From positions 1,360,913 through 1,424,912 of the forward strand of contig NC_011295.1 of NCBI RefSeq assembly GCF_000020945.1: DNA of 64,000 nt, read 5' to 3'. This document shows positions 19,601-27,708 of the stretch, one piece after another (the first letter of the stretch is position 1; each line of letters opens with the position of its first letter). Below the pieces are notes generated by a model. It made no database searches. It saw only the letters and a list, made by a program, of their open reading frames with translations, and was not told the DNA's origin. Origin of the DNA: Coprothermobacter proteolyticus DSM 5265. GTDB taxonomy: Bacteria > Coprothermobacterota > Coprothermobacteria > Coprothermobacterales > Coprothermobacteraceae. A program made the translations under genes and the position numbers.

Positions 19601-20892
19601 ACAAAGAAATCCCATAGCGTGGGTGCAGTGAGAAAGTATTCCGTACTTCCATGGAACTCCTTAGGGTATTCCTTCATGAAACCATTGAATCCCTTTTCCT
19701 CATCGTACAAAAAGCTGAATATGGTTCTTTCCGCGGAACCTACATGGTCAGCCAGTTTGGCTGCCAAGAAAGCCGTGTAAGGATGAATGGGAAATACATC
19801 GCTCACTATTCTCTTGATATCGGCCCCATCAGTACTGGTTAGCCTTAGTATGAGGTTAGTTATTGATGTGTTCCGTAAACACTGATCCCTTAGTATTTTC
19901 CACTGCTCCGGATCTTTTTTCTTGATGGCATGGGCAATGATATCGTAAGTTGTAATTTCTTCCATTCTGTAAGTTTTGCTAATGAATCTGTCGAGAACCT
20001 TTTTCTCGTCTTCGGTATAAGCAATTTGTTCAGGATCCCTATGACTAACCACGAACAAATATATGTCTGATGAGAATGTCTTCTCGGCGATGTTTTGCAG
20101 TAGTGTGAGTATTTCAGGAGCCCTTCTCTGTATGTCCAATACGGACGTAAATTCGTCCCAATAAATAGCCATAGAAGTTGCAACATCCTGCGCTTTTAAT
20201 TCCTTTACAACTTCTTCAAGCCATGTTTCGATATCCGCAGTAGGCAACAGAACATCGCCAAGAGCCTTACGGAAAGCCTTTAGCACCTCTACGTTACCAT
20301 GTTCAAGTGCTGTTATTAGTCCATCTCTGTTACCCACCATGGCCCGCAACTGCGGTTTCTCATTTAGGAATACGTCCCAATCATGCCCGTATTTTTCCTG
20401 CTCAAGAACGTGCCTCTTGTATTGCTCAAACTCCGTTAACGGTGTAATGTCTAACCCTTCTTGGTTCAATGCTCTTTTCACAGCATTCTGTATTGCCCAC
20501 TTGAATGAGAGTCCATCATTGATAGAACCACTACCTTTAAGGACAACCGGAAATACACGGTTCCTATGACGGAAGTTCTCCAATTTTTTCTGTAGCTGAG
20601 GTTTAACATTGCCTAGTTGGTCAACAAACTCTTCTATGTCCTCCCACGGGTCCCACAGCAGGTGTTTTACAACGCTTGTAGCGTGACTCTTTCCAACACC
20701 ATACTTACCTTGAAGCCAAATGGATCTCTTTGTTCTTGGATCCGACGATTCTAAAGCCTCCAAAAAACTACTTAGCAGGTCAATAAAAGAATCCACTGGA
20801 ATGAACTGTTTCCAGCCATTCTTGATTTCATCAGTTAGGTCATAAGCTGGCTTGAAGTTTTCGTAAAGCCCCAAAATCTCTGAGTATCTCAC
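16633..20892 (-). CDS. brxC: BrxC/PglY, large BREX P-loop ATPase
   Basis: About 1419 residues, the usual size of this family (DUF6079-like). The P-loop GKYGVGKSH lies near residues 61-69 and a Walker B-like WDEFTS near residue 240. The remainder is long, mostly helical and without recognisable catalytic motifs. It forms the BREX core with PglZ. The start is GTG 20892 because GGGGGTGG precedes it; the frame is open slightly further. It follows the free-standing DUF4007-like gene with almost no gap. Confidence 0.9.
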   Translation of the reverse strand: MRYSEILGLYENFKPAYDLTDEIKNGWKQFIPVDSFIDLLSSFLEALESSDPRTKRSIWLQGKYGVGKSHATSVVKHLLWDPWEDIEEFVDQLGNVKPQLQKKLENFRHRNRVFPVVLKGSGSINDGLSFKWAIQNAVKRALNQEGLDITPLTEFEQYKRHVLEQEKYGHDWDVFLNEKPQLRAMVGNRDGLITALEHGNVEVLKAFRKALGDVLLPTADIETWLEEVVKELKAQDVATSMAIYWDEFTSVLDIQRRAPEILTLLQNIAEKTFSSDIYLFVVSHRDPEQIAYTEDEKKVLDRFISKTYRMEEITTYDIIAHAIKKKDPEQWKILRDQCLRNTSITNLILRLTSTDGADIKRIVSDVFPIHPYTAFLAAKLADHVGSAERTIFSFLYDEEKGFNGFMKEYPKEFHGSTEYFLTAPTLWDFFVEEFENSESEKMRSILQKFTQYKDDLDNRGSAYGAVFRVILLLNVLYTFVGGSSAMAGVNLLLPSEENIRGAFAGTTLEEAVTDVLGYLVDREIFDLTADGLYEVAVSNLPEDEVKKKKVEFGKKYEDVSKLIKEYDDLYNNLLSGLRKNVLRELDIGIYGANSRNYEVKKVLREDFKKPYALKVAIFVGRSEDELRNIESVIDEIMKTPQESNPHSVVFVVARNTLGEKEFDKFITYKAKSAVAREHGYESAIENEKWARKFAENFASSIEKGTAMVFSKQGKQNVSFSSLPTVLNNHSKDIFEFGLENIEDLTQNKNIWEKKRAEKLAQIFCAAQSYEDLVQRTRNNARYNMIMAMFRTNGEYIVDNKLFLKKDLTDGDHPLVKICKEVERALENNRGSTFSLRAVLGFLAYEPYGLYANEVNTAALAFALRPYINKIFQANSGIKITPDQMGSKVVKLLDSFDNGGVASDELRVRLGSEEESSLVSLLTKLFDLQENENLTNVRWGVRKWFTEKARVPVWVLKYVDELKGLDNVKENTTNFIVTVIDKLVSSPDSELNQESISSFYKLLQRFEPFLTRALDIEKLNRAFEEWLQQQDDVATVLPDDIPSVKEYLTRNMQEQVALWKEDKLRLQLQKWGQEKEASETEKQLAKIIGKIFRLEEDLPEVGTTVKAVRQKINNEVGYPIWLFKYFYNDEDFSDAVMALNTLVVSSEGSGAMFDYGKYVNLLRGKEDVLASNFSPVVGSKALSIWAQRCNCDTTANVGQDLVRLAGGEVWKITEDQLREVITIKDFLLTTARLFGLESVSNMTDLSSGIQEWLDRVGYPYWFFEKIAQDSNLRSLLSDIADVVRSAGSKQDAEHLGNLAKRIKASEPQLKELLTPESASLYMKILLEESFSLYDLDDATVRQLLREVRQVLKDTDFYWNEEKFNEQLKRRIDVLKGEQKKNKLRETIESGSHDLKEIMLRLIEEYPEVCEWLVRELGLGE

Positions 20893-20894
20893 TG

Positions 20895-21692
20895 TTACCC
20901 ACCCCCTGTGGAAATACACATTTTTAGCACGTCAACCTCATTAAGCCCTTCATCCAAATCCAGGTAAACTTTGTCATTGGTCCAGGTAACCTTGAAGAGC
21001 TTTTCGCTTTTGCTACTCCCCAACACATCTGCCAACTCTGCCGATGTTATGCAAAAAATCTTTTGCGGTGACTCAACATATGGTTCCATATCTTCAATGG
21101 ATATGGAGAACATTTCATGTTTCCTAGCAAACATGTAGAAAGCATAGATAACTTCCACTAAGTTGAGCTTTGGATGTCCAATTTTCTGAACAATTCTGCT
21201 TCGGCCCGATTTAATGACCTCTCCTTGGCGCAAATCCTTCCCAATTGGTGTGGACTGAAGGGTACTTATAAGGGAATTAGTAATGTTTGTCAAAGTTCTC
21301 TCTCGTTTATCAGTTTGTCGCAACTCCTGAAGCATGCTCTCTCTCGTATAATTACCGGGTGGTTGGTTTGCCCACCATAGAAAGATTCCCGAGTTATGAC
21401 AAAGATTTGCCCATATAATCGCCCACACGCTCAGCACAGAAAGTGAACCTAAAGAATAACCAAACCTGACAACATCACATAACTCCGTGCTTTTTCTGTT
21501 TCTTTCTATGAAACCAGCATCCCTCAAGTATTCATTTAAGGCTGTCTTTTGCTTGGGCCCTAATGTGTTATTACGAAGATAGTCTTCTCCAAGATTCAAG
21601 AATGATGTCATCCATTCTTCTCGAAGACCAAAATTAGAGTACCTTTCCCTTATAGCATCAACCAATTCGTCATAGGAGTCAAATGTCCACAT
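20895..21692 (-). CDS. Free-standing DUF4007-like protein, paralogue of the BrxP C-terminal module
   Basis: 265 residues, ATG 21692 overlapping the end of brxP by 14 bases. Its N-terminal 60 residues align plainly with the C-terminal part of BrxP: both have FGLR-x-EW, a run ending LGPKQ, then LRDA and a basic R-K stretch. The C-terminal half is more diverged. DUF4007-like proteins occur beside DndC/PAPS-reductase-like genes, which supports a role in recognising or building a sulfur-based DNA mark, but the biochemical role is unknown. It sits between brxP and brxC, where a four-gene type 4 BREX would have nothing. Confidence 0.8.
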   Translation of the reverse strand: MWTFDSYDELVDAIRERYSNFGLREEWMTSFLNLGEDYLRNNTLGPKQKTALNEYLRDAGFIERNRKSTELCDVVRFGYSLGSLSVLSVWAIIWANLCHNSGIFLWWANQPPGNYTRESMLQELRQTDKRERTLTNITNSLISTLQSTPIGKDLRQGEVIKSGRSRIVQKIGHPKLNLVEVIYAFYMFARKHEMFSISIEDMEPYVESPQKIFCITSAELADVLGSSKSEKLFKVTWTNDKVYLDLDEGLNEVDVLKMCISTGGG

Positions 21693-24060
21693 TTTCAGAT
21701 AGCAGCTCCTTGTAGTCCTTGACCGAAGGGTCCAAGTGAATGTTGTCCAAGTCCGCTACCAAATCCACGCTGACAAGTCCTTTGTAGTATTCTTGCATCC
21801 CACGAAGCAGCCGCTCTAAGCTTTGCCTTTCTACGCCAAAAATGACGTAGGGCCCACCATAAGCACTGTTGGATTCGTTATAAAGCTCCTTTACCGTAAG
21901 GTTGTAATACCCTTTGCGTATTGCATAGCGGTAAAGCGAATAAAGGACTGCTGCTGGATGCACATCGTTCGTACCCATCTTTAAAGCCACTCGTTCTCGG
22001 TCATGTCTCACCACAGAAACAACACCGAGCTTTTGCAGATATTGATTAGCTTCGAAAGTGTTAAACAACCCATCGATACCGTTTGATATTGTTCTTTTGG
22101 TTATGGTAAGCCCCTCGTTTTCCACCATTTGCTTGAGCTCGTTTGAAGAGTAAGCTTTACCCCATGGGACTCTGCTCAGGTACCAAAACACTGGAGCAGA
22201 ATTGTAAAACAGATTAACCCACACTAGTTCAAAAGCCAGCAGCTCGTCCTTTTCAAATATGCCCTTTAGGTGCTCATAAAAGGGTGTTACTGTTTTCCTC
22301 TTACTATCGATAAGCTCTGCATCACGTAACCAATAAAGCATGGCTTCAACTTGTTTAGGGCCAAGAATGTTGTCTGAAAACCAATTGTTTCCCTTCATCA
22401 TGAAATCCTTTAACCATTCGCTTCTCAGCCCAAAAGTCAAATAGTTTCCAAAACCAGACAGCGTCGACATGGTATTGCCTCCCTCCTTTTGACTTACCAA
22501 AGTTGCCACAGATTTTGCTCTAAGGCAACCCTTTTCAACAAAATCCAAACAGCTGTAACAATGAATGCATTTGCTTGTGTTCACCAAAACCGATGGGATA
22601 ACAGATAATGCACCCGTAGGGCATTCAACTTCACATACTCCGCAGTGCGCACAGTAAGTCGATTTATAGGCAACTTTGTTAAGTCTTCCAAGAAGTAGCT
22701 TGTCGCCTTTTATTCCATCAATGTCAACTATGGCACGTCCAGCAGTGTTTTTATCGACAGAAAAATGCAGCGTTCTATTTGATACCAGAAGATCTCCTTC
22801 CAACTTCCCATTGTCACTCGCAACCCTCACAGGACCAAGTACTTTTATCCATTCTTCAAATCTGTCGCCGGGATCATTTAGAACAAATCGTTGACCTTCT
22901 TCTTTCTGGATGATGTCCAAGCGTGTTTTCCCCGTGTCGACGCCCTCACCGCCACCGCGTTTTTTCCAGTTACCCTCGGAGATGTACTTTCTTACTTCAG
23001 CCTTATCTTCTATGCCGAGGGATTCTACTGTTTTCTCTACTTGGTTGATAAAGCTCTTTACAGTTTCTAAGTAGCCCCTTCCTATCATGTACTCTGTCCA
23101 TTGCGAGGCAAACGGACAAACACTGCAACCAACTCTGTCTAACCCGAGGCGATATGCCGTGTTCAAAGGAAGTTCTCTAGCAAGTATGTACGTGTAAACT
23201 TCTGTTGTCGTCCAGCGCTTAATTACCTCAGCATTTATTTGCGTAAAATGCTTCACGTTCTCAGCAAGCCTGGAGTAACCTTTTCTTCGTGTGCTTTCTT
23301 CTTCCCTAACACCATCAAAAACCACAATCCGCACACCATCGTTTCTGCCAACTATTTCACGAACTAACCTTATCATGGGCGCACTCTTATGCACTGAACA
23401 GCACCACCTCAAGAGTCGACTAGGTGGACCAAATTCCTTCCAAGTTGCCTCCGCCGGTTTCCAGTTCCTTGCCGTGTAGAACTTTAGTTCAGGGTACGTT
23501 TCCCTGTATTTCCTCTTTGTTTCTTCGAAAGCTTCGTAAGTGGGGGGTATTTCCATGGTAGTGTCCGTAAAAATCACAAAATAATCCTCAGGTGGAATAA
23601 CTTTGGAAACAATGTCCAATATGACTTGCGAATCCTTACCAGCACTAAAGGAAACCACGAAAGCGCTGACCTTTCCTTTATATCTTTTATATATGTGGTT
23701 CACGAAGTCAATGGCTTCATTCTCCAAAACTTCCAACTGCTCTTTGTTCTTTTCAAGCATAGCTTGAAGTTTTACCGGCTCAAGACCAAGTCCTTTTCCT
23801 GCATCCGTAAGTTCTATGCGGGGCCTCTCGTAAATACCGCCACCTTTTGCCTCAGCTACCATGGTACCTTTGTAGTAGTATCTTCGACCAGTACGCCACA
23901 AAAGTGGTTCTTTGGTATGCGGATATTTCCAGAACTCATTGAAGCCAAGTAGCTCCAATTCCTCAAAGAAGACCGGACGAGGACTTACAATTAGTGTGTT
24001 TTTGCTTTCGGAAGTTAGTACGATTCCGTTAGTTTCCAAATCCCAGTTAACGTTGTACAT
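21679..24060 (-). CDS. brxP: BrxP: PAPS-reductase/DndC-like domain, 4Fe-4S ferredoxin domain and DUF4007-like C-terminus
   Basis: About 793 residues and the first gene of the BREX operon. The PP-loop SFSAGKDS (about 138-146) is the ATP-pyrophosphatase signature of PAPS reductases and DndC. Cys motifs follow (RWCCSVHK and VGCSVCPF, near 310). A two-cluster ferredoxin module lies near 470-510 (CAHCGVCEVECP and CIHCYSC). From about residue 530 comes a DUF4007-like module. A PAPS-reductase gene in place of the methylase PglX defines BREX type 4. DndC relatives act in DNA phosphorothioation, so a sulfur-based mark is inferred. ATG 24060 follows AAGGGG; GTG 24066 is an alternative. Confidence 0.88.
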   Translation of the reverse strand: MYNVNWDLETNGIVLTSESKNTLIVSPRPVFFEELELLGFNEFWKYPHTKEPLLWRTGRRYYYKGTMVAEAKGGGIYERPRIELTDAGKGLGLEPVKLQAMLEKNKEQLEVLENEAIDFVNHIYKRYKGKVSAFVVSFSAGKDSQVILDIVSKVIPPEDYFVIFTDTTMEIPPTYEAFEETKRKYRETYPELKFYTARNWKPAEATWKEFGPPSRLLRWCCSVHKSAPMIRLVREIVGRNDGVRIVVFDGVREEESTRRKGYSRLAENVKHFTQINAEVIKRWTTTEVYTYILARELPLNTAYRLGLDRVGCSVCPFASQWTEYMIGRGYLETVKSFINQVEKTVESLGIEDKAEVRKYISEGNWKKRGGGEGVDTGKTRLDIIQKEEGQRFVLNDPGDRFEEWIKVLGPVRVASDNGKLEGDLLVSNRTLHFSVDKNTAGRAIVDIDGIKGDKLLLGRLNKVAYKSTYCAHCGVCEVECPTGALSVIPSVLVNTSKCIHCYSCLDFVEKGCLRAKSVATLVSQKEGGNTMSTLSGFGNYLTFGLRSEWLKDFMMKGNNWFSDNILGPKQVEAMLYWLRDAELIDSKRKTVTPFYEHLKGIFEKDELLAFELVWVNLFYNSAPVFWYLSRVPWGKAYSSNELKQMVENEGLTITKRTISNGIDGLFNTFEANQYLQKLGVVSVVRHDRERVALKMGTNDVHPAAVLYSLYRYAIRKGYYNLTVKELYNESNSAYGGPYVIFGVERQSLERLLRGMQEYYKGLVSVDLVADLDNIHLDPSVKDYKELLSENVDI
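22468..22490 (-). promoter_or_regulatory. Strong internal ribosome binding site and in-frame ATG within brxP
   Basis: Read on the minus strand, AAAAGGAGGGAGG (22490-22478) is followed by a 7-base spacer and an in-frame ATG (22470). This is the strongest binding site in the operon. It lies exactly between the ferredoxin and the DUF4007-like modules. Initiation here would give a separate 263-residue DUF4007-like protein (21679-22470), nearly the same length as the 265-residue free-standing paralogue. Confidence 0.6.
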
Positions 24061-24106
24061 GTCCACCCCTTAGCAAATTACAAATTATGTAAAACGGTCT
24101 AAATTT

Positions 24107-24139
24107 TACATATTTTATCATGTTTTGTGGAAATATGTA
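24107..24139. promoter_or_regulatory. Inverted repeat upstream of brxP, candidate operator
   Basis: TACATATTT (24107-24115) and AAATATGTA (24131-24139) form a perfect 9-bp inverted repeat with a 15-base spacer in a very AT-rich stretch between the divergent brxP and glycyl radical enzyme genes. The spacing suits a dimeric regulator. No regulator gene is adjacent. Confidence 0.4.
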
Positions 24140-24266
24140 GATATTTTTCATGTTTTTTACCAAAACAAGCTTTAAGTTTGTATAGTGCACAAAAACCACG
24201 ATTGGTACGCCCGCTAAAGTATAATTTTCTAAAGAGGATTTTTTGAGTCCTTGGAGGTGAATAAAT

Positions 24267-26726
24267 TTGACGGATTCTAATAATCAACCTGATGCCGACA
24301 AGACCACATTGACCATAGAGCAGGAAATCCAGAAGCGCAGAGAAGCTGTTAGGCCCATAAATGAGCGCATAGCTCGGCTCAGAGAAGAAAGTGTAAATGC
24401 CCAAGTAAAGATTTCTACGGAGCGAGCACGGTTAGTCACAGAGTTTTACCAGAGCGGAGTGGCAGACAACCTGAGCATACCAGTGCAGCGAGCCATGGCA
24501 TTTAAGTACTTGCTGGAGCACTGCAGTTTACCGGTGGAAGAGGGCCAACTCATTGTAGGCTTAAGAGGAACAGGCCCCAAAGAGGTGCCCACTTACCCAG
24601 AGATATGTGCTCATTCACTGGAAGATTTGGACATACTAGATACCCGAGAAAATATGCCCTACCACAACACTGCTGAAGACAAACAGCTTTATGAAAGCAC
24701 CATACTGCCTTTTTGGCAAGGTAAAACCATCAGGGAAAAACTGTTCCAACGCATGCCCGAGGAGTGGCTACAGTGCTACGAAGCGGGTATTTGGACAGAG
24801 TTTATGGAACAGCGCGCACCGGGTCACACTGCTGGTGGCGAGCGTATCTTCCAAAAGGGCATTCTGGATATTAAGGAAGAAATAAAACGGCGCATGGCAC
24901 AGCTTGACAAGAGCGATTCCGCATATGAAGAAAAACTGGAAGAGCTTAAAGCCATGGACATTGCAGCTGATGCGCTGCTTATCTATGCTCAGCGTTATGC
25001 AGAGAAATTGGAACAATTAGCACAAGAAGAAACGAATGTGGATAGGAAAGCAGAGCTTTTACATATGGCTTCCATTTGCCGCAAAGTACCTGCTCATGCG
25101 CCAGAAACCTTCTGGGAGGCACTTCAGCATTACTGGTTCATACACGTGGGCATAACTTATGAAACCAACCCCTGGGATTCTTTCAACCCAGGGCGGCTGG
25201 ATCAGCACTTAAGGCCCTTTTATGAGAAAGAAATCAGTGAAGGAACGTTAACTCGGGAAAAAGCAAAGGAACTGCTTGAAGCTTTTTGGGTGAAGTTCAA
25301 CAACCAGCCAGCAGTACCTAAGGTGGGCGTCACGGCTGAAGAAAGTTTTACCTACAACGATTTTACAAAAATAAACATTGGTGGCTTAAAGGTGGACGGC
25401 TCGGACGGCACCAGCGATGTTTCTTACCTGCTACTGGAAGTACTTGATGAAATGCGCACACTGCAGCCAAACACGGCAGTTCTTATAAGCAATAAAACAC
25501 CTGATAGACTGCTCAGGAAAGCACTAGAGGTTATTGGCCCAGGTTTTGGTGAACCACCCCTGTTCAACGCTGATGGCATCATTGTGAAAATGCTTAGGCA
25601 AGGGAAAACCTTGGAAGATGCAAGGACTGCAGGGGTAAGCGGTTGTGTGGAGACAGGTTCCTTCGGCAAAGAATCCTACATACTGACAGGGTATTTTAAC
25701 CTGCCAAAGATACTGGAAATCACCCTTAACAATGGTGTGGACCCAATAACGGGCAAGAAAATAGGTTTGGAGACAGGAGACCCTATCACTTTCCAAACTT
25801 ATGAAGAACTTTGGGACGCCTACTTAAAGCAAATAAAGTACTTCATGGACATAAAGATGAAGGGCAACGACATTATCGAGGAACTTTACGCCACTGAGCT
25901 GCCTGTACCATTCATGTCGCTGTGGATTGAAGATTGCGTAAAGCGTGCAAAGGATTACAACAGTGGCGGGGCTCGTTACAACACGCAGTATGTACAGCTT
26001 GTTGGTTTGGGCACTGTAACTTTGAGTCTGAGTTCCATAAAATACCACGTGTTTGAAAACCACACATTCACCATGGAAGAGCTGCTCAAAGCACTCACGA
26101 ACGACTTTGAAGGTCCATATGAGATGATGAGGCAGGTCATACTTACGCGCACCCCTAAGTTTGGTGAAGACAACGATTTTGCCGACAGCATAGCAAAAGC
26201 CTTAGTAGATGAAACAGTGTGGCTCATTGAGAGTTACCCACCTACACCAGTAAGGAAAGCCTCTCGCAGAGCTTATTGGTTGCCCACTACTGTTCATGTG
26301 TACTTCGGCAAAGTTATGGAAGCCAGTCCAGACGGAAGGAAAGCTGGTATGCCCGTATCCGAAGGTGTTTCGCCGGTACAGGGTAGTGACAGAAAAGGCA
26401 TAGCCGCCGTGTTCAGGTCGGTGAGCAAGTGCGATTGGGATAAAACAGGTGGGGCACTGCTTAACCAGAAGCTCACGCCAGACATAGTGGAAGACCCAGA
26501 AACCCTTAGGAAGCTGGGACAGCTCGTAAGGAGCTTTTTCAACATGGGTGGGCATCACGTTCAGTTCAACGTAGTCAGTGCAGAATTGCTCCGTGAAGCA
26601 CAGAAGAGGCCTGCAGATTTTCAGGACCTCATGGTCCGCGTTGCTGGTTACAGCGATTACTTTGTGAACCTGCCAAAGGGTTTGCAGGAGGAAATCATAG
26701 CTCGAACTGAGCACGAAACGGTGTAA
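24267..26726 (+). CDS. Glycyl radical enzyme, possibly trans-4-hydroxyproline dehydratase-like
   Basis: 819 residues, full family length. The thiyl radical Cys is near 460 and is followed by Val and Glu (GCVETGSFGKE). The C-terminal radical Gly is near 794 in VRVAGYSDYF. The C-V-E triad belongs to dehydratase/lyase members; pyruvate formate-lyase has two adjacent Cys instead, so that label would be wrong. The sequence after the triad recalls hydroxyproline dehydratase (HypD), which would suit a protein fermenter, but no pyrroline-5-carboxylate reductase gene is nearby. Start is TTG 24267 after GGAGGTG. A TATAAT lies at 24220-24225. Its activase follows. Confidence 0.85.
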   Translation: MTDSNNQPDADKTTLTIEQEIQKRREAVRPINERIARLREESVNAQVKISTERARLVTEFYQSGVADNLSIPVQRAMAFKYLLEHCSLPVEEGQLIVGLRGTGPKEVPTYPEICAHSLEDLDILDTRENMPYHNTAEDKQLYESTILPFWQGKTIREKLFQRMPEEWLQCYEAGIWTEFMEQRAPGHTAGGERIFQKGILDIKEEIKRRMAQLDKSDSAYEEKLEELKAMDIAADALLIYAQRYAEKLEQLAQEETNVDRKAELLHMASICRKVPAHAPETFWEALQHYWFIHVGITYETNPWDSFNPGRLDQHLRPFYEKEISEGTLTREKAKELLEAFWVKFNNQPAVPKVGVTAEESFTYNDFTKINIGGLKVDGSDGTSDVSYLLLEVLDEMRTLQPNTAVLISNKTPDRLLRKALEVIGPGFGEPPLFNADGIIVKMLRQGKTLEDARTAGVSGCVETGSFGKESYILTGYFNLPKILEITLNNGVDPITGKKIGLETGDPITFQTYEELWDAYLKQIKYFMDIKMKGNDIIEELYATELPVPFMSLWIEDCVKRAKDYNSGGARYNTQYVQLVGLGTVTLSLSSIKYHVFENHTFTMEELLKALTNDFEGPYEMMRQVILTRTPKFGEDNDFADSIAKALVDETVWLIESYPPTPVRKASRRAYWLPTTVHVYFGKVMEASPDGRKAGMPVSEGVSPVQGSDRKGIAAVFRSVSKCDWDKTGGALLNQKLTPDIVEDPETLRKLGQLVRSFFNMGGHHVQFNVVSAELLREAQKRPADFQDLMVRVAGYSDYFVNLPKGLQEEIIARTEHETV

Positions 26727-26749
26727 AAACGTTGCTCGGAGAAGGATTT

Positions 26750-27670
26750 GTGGATTGGGACGCTCAAGGCACAGTTTTTGATGTGCAGCGTTTTGCTGTG
26801 CATGATGGCCCCGGCATAAGAACGCTGGTGTTTCTAAAAGGCTGCCCACTAAGCTGCTGGTGGTGTCAAAACCCTGAAGGCATAAGCCCTATTCCTGAGC
26901 TGATGCATTTTGAGTTCAGGTGCATGAGATGCGGTACCTGCCAAGAAGTATGCCCACAGGATGCTTTAGAGCTTACCCAAGGCGGCGTAGTGATTGACAG
27001 AACACAGTGCACACGTTGTGGCGTGTGTGCACACTACTGCCCAACCACTGCTTGGCAAATGGTGGGTTTCACGTTGAGCGTAAAAGAGCTTATGCAGGAG
27101 CTGGAAAAAGACCGGCTGTACTACGATCAATCAGGTGGAGGAGTGACCTTCACCGGTGGTGAACCCTTCATGCAAGCTCATTTCTTGCAGCATGCTCTAA
27201 AGGCATGCAAGGAACTAGGCATTCACACAGCCGTGGAAACCTCTGGTTTTGTGCCCAAGGACATTTTTTCTCAATTAGCACCTTTAATAGACGTTTTCTT
27301 GTATGACCAGAAATTGGCAGATTCACAGCAGCATGCGTATTTTACTGGTGTGCCAAATGAACTCATAAAGGAAAACTTAAAGGCTCTTGCAGGCAGTGGA
27401 AGGGCAAGTGATGTAATTATCAGAATACCACTCATACCTGGTATTACTGATACTCCTCGAAATATTGAAGGTTTGATTTCCTTCTTGAAAAATGACATAG
27501 GTAGCGTGAGGCGTGTGGATCTGCTACCCTTCCACGACGTTGGAGAAAAGTATGTGCGTCTGGGGAAACCCTACAGAATGCCCACCCATGAATCACCTGA
27601 TGCAGACCACGTTGAGCACATAAAAGCCTTGTTTGAAAACAGCGGCTTTACTGTAAAAGTGGGCGGGTAA
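26750..27670 (+). CDS. Glycyl radical enzyme activase (radical SAM)
   Basis: About 306 residues. The radical SAM motif CPLSCWWC is near residue 33. An inserted ferredoxin-like region carries two more CxxCxxCxxxCP clusters (CMRCGTCQEVCP and CTRCGVCAHYCP), as in activases of non-PFL glycyl radical enzymes. FTGGEPF is the conserved SAM-contacting segment. It generates the glycyl radical on the enzyme encoded just upstream. GTG 26750 lies eight bases after GGAG; an in-frame TTG at 26732 is possible. Confidence 0.92.
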   Translation: MDWDAQGTVFDVQRFAVHDGPGIRTLVFLKGCPLSCWWCQNPEGISPIPELMHFEFRCMRCGTCQEVCPQDALELTQGGVVIDRTQCTRCGVCAHYCPTTAWQMVGFTLSVKELMQELEKDRLYYDQSGGGVTFTGGEPFMQAHFLQHALKACKELGIHTAVETSGFVPKDIFSQLAPLIDVFLYDQKLADSQQHAYFTGVPNELIKENLKALAGSGRASDVIIRIPLIPGITDTPRNIEGLISFLKNDIGSVRRVDLLPFHDVGEKYVRLGKPYRMPTHESPDADHVEHIKALFENSGFTVKVGG

Positions 27671-27708
27671 ATAAAAATCTTGGCGCAAAACCAGCCTAAC
27701 TGTTTCAG

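Noticed and set aside
21679-24060. Labelling this gene as a plain PAPS reductase for sulfate assimilation
   Set aside because: The ferredoxin and DUF4007-like modules and the brxC-pglZ-brxL neighbours point to BrxP; no other sulfate assimilation gene is nearby.
24267-26726. Labelling this gene as pyruvate formate-lyase
   Set aside because: The active site has Cys-Val-Glu rather than two adjacent Cys.
26202-26849. 215-codon minus-strand frame
   Set aside because: Antisense shadow of the glycyl radical enzyme gene, no binding site or known motif.
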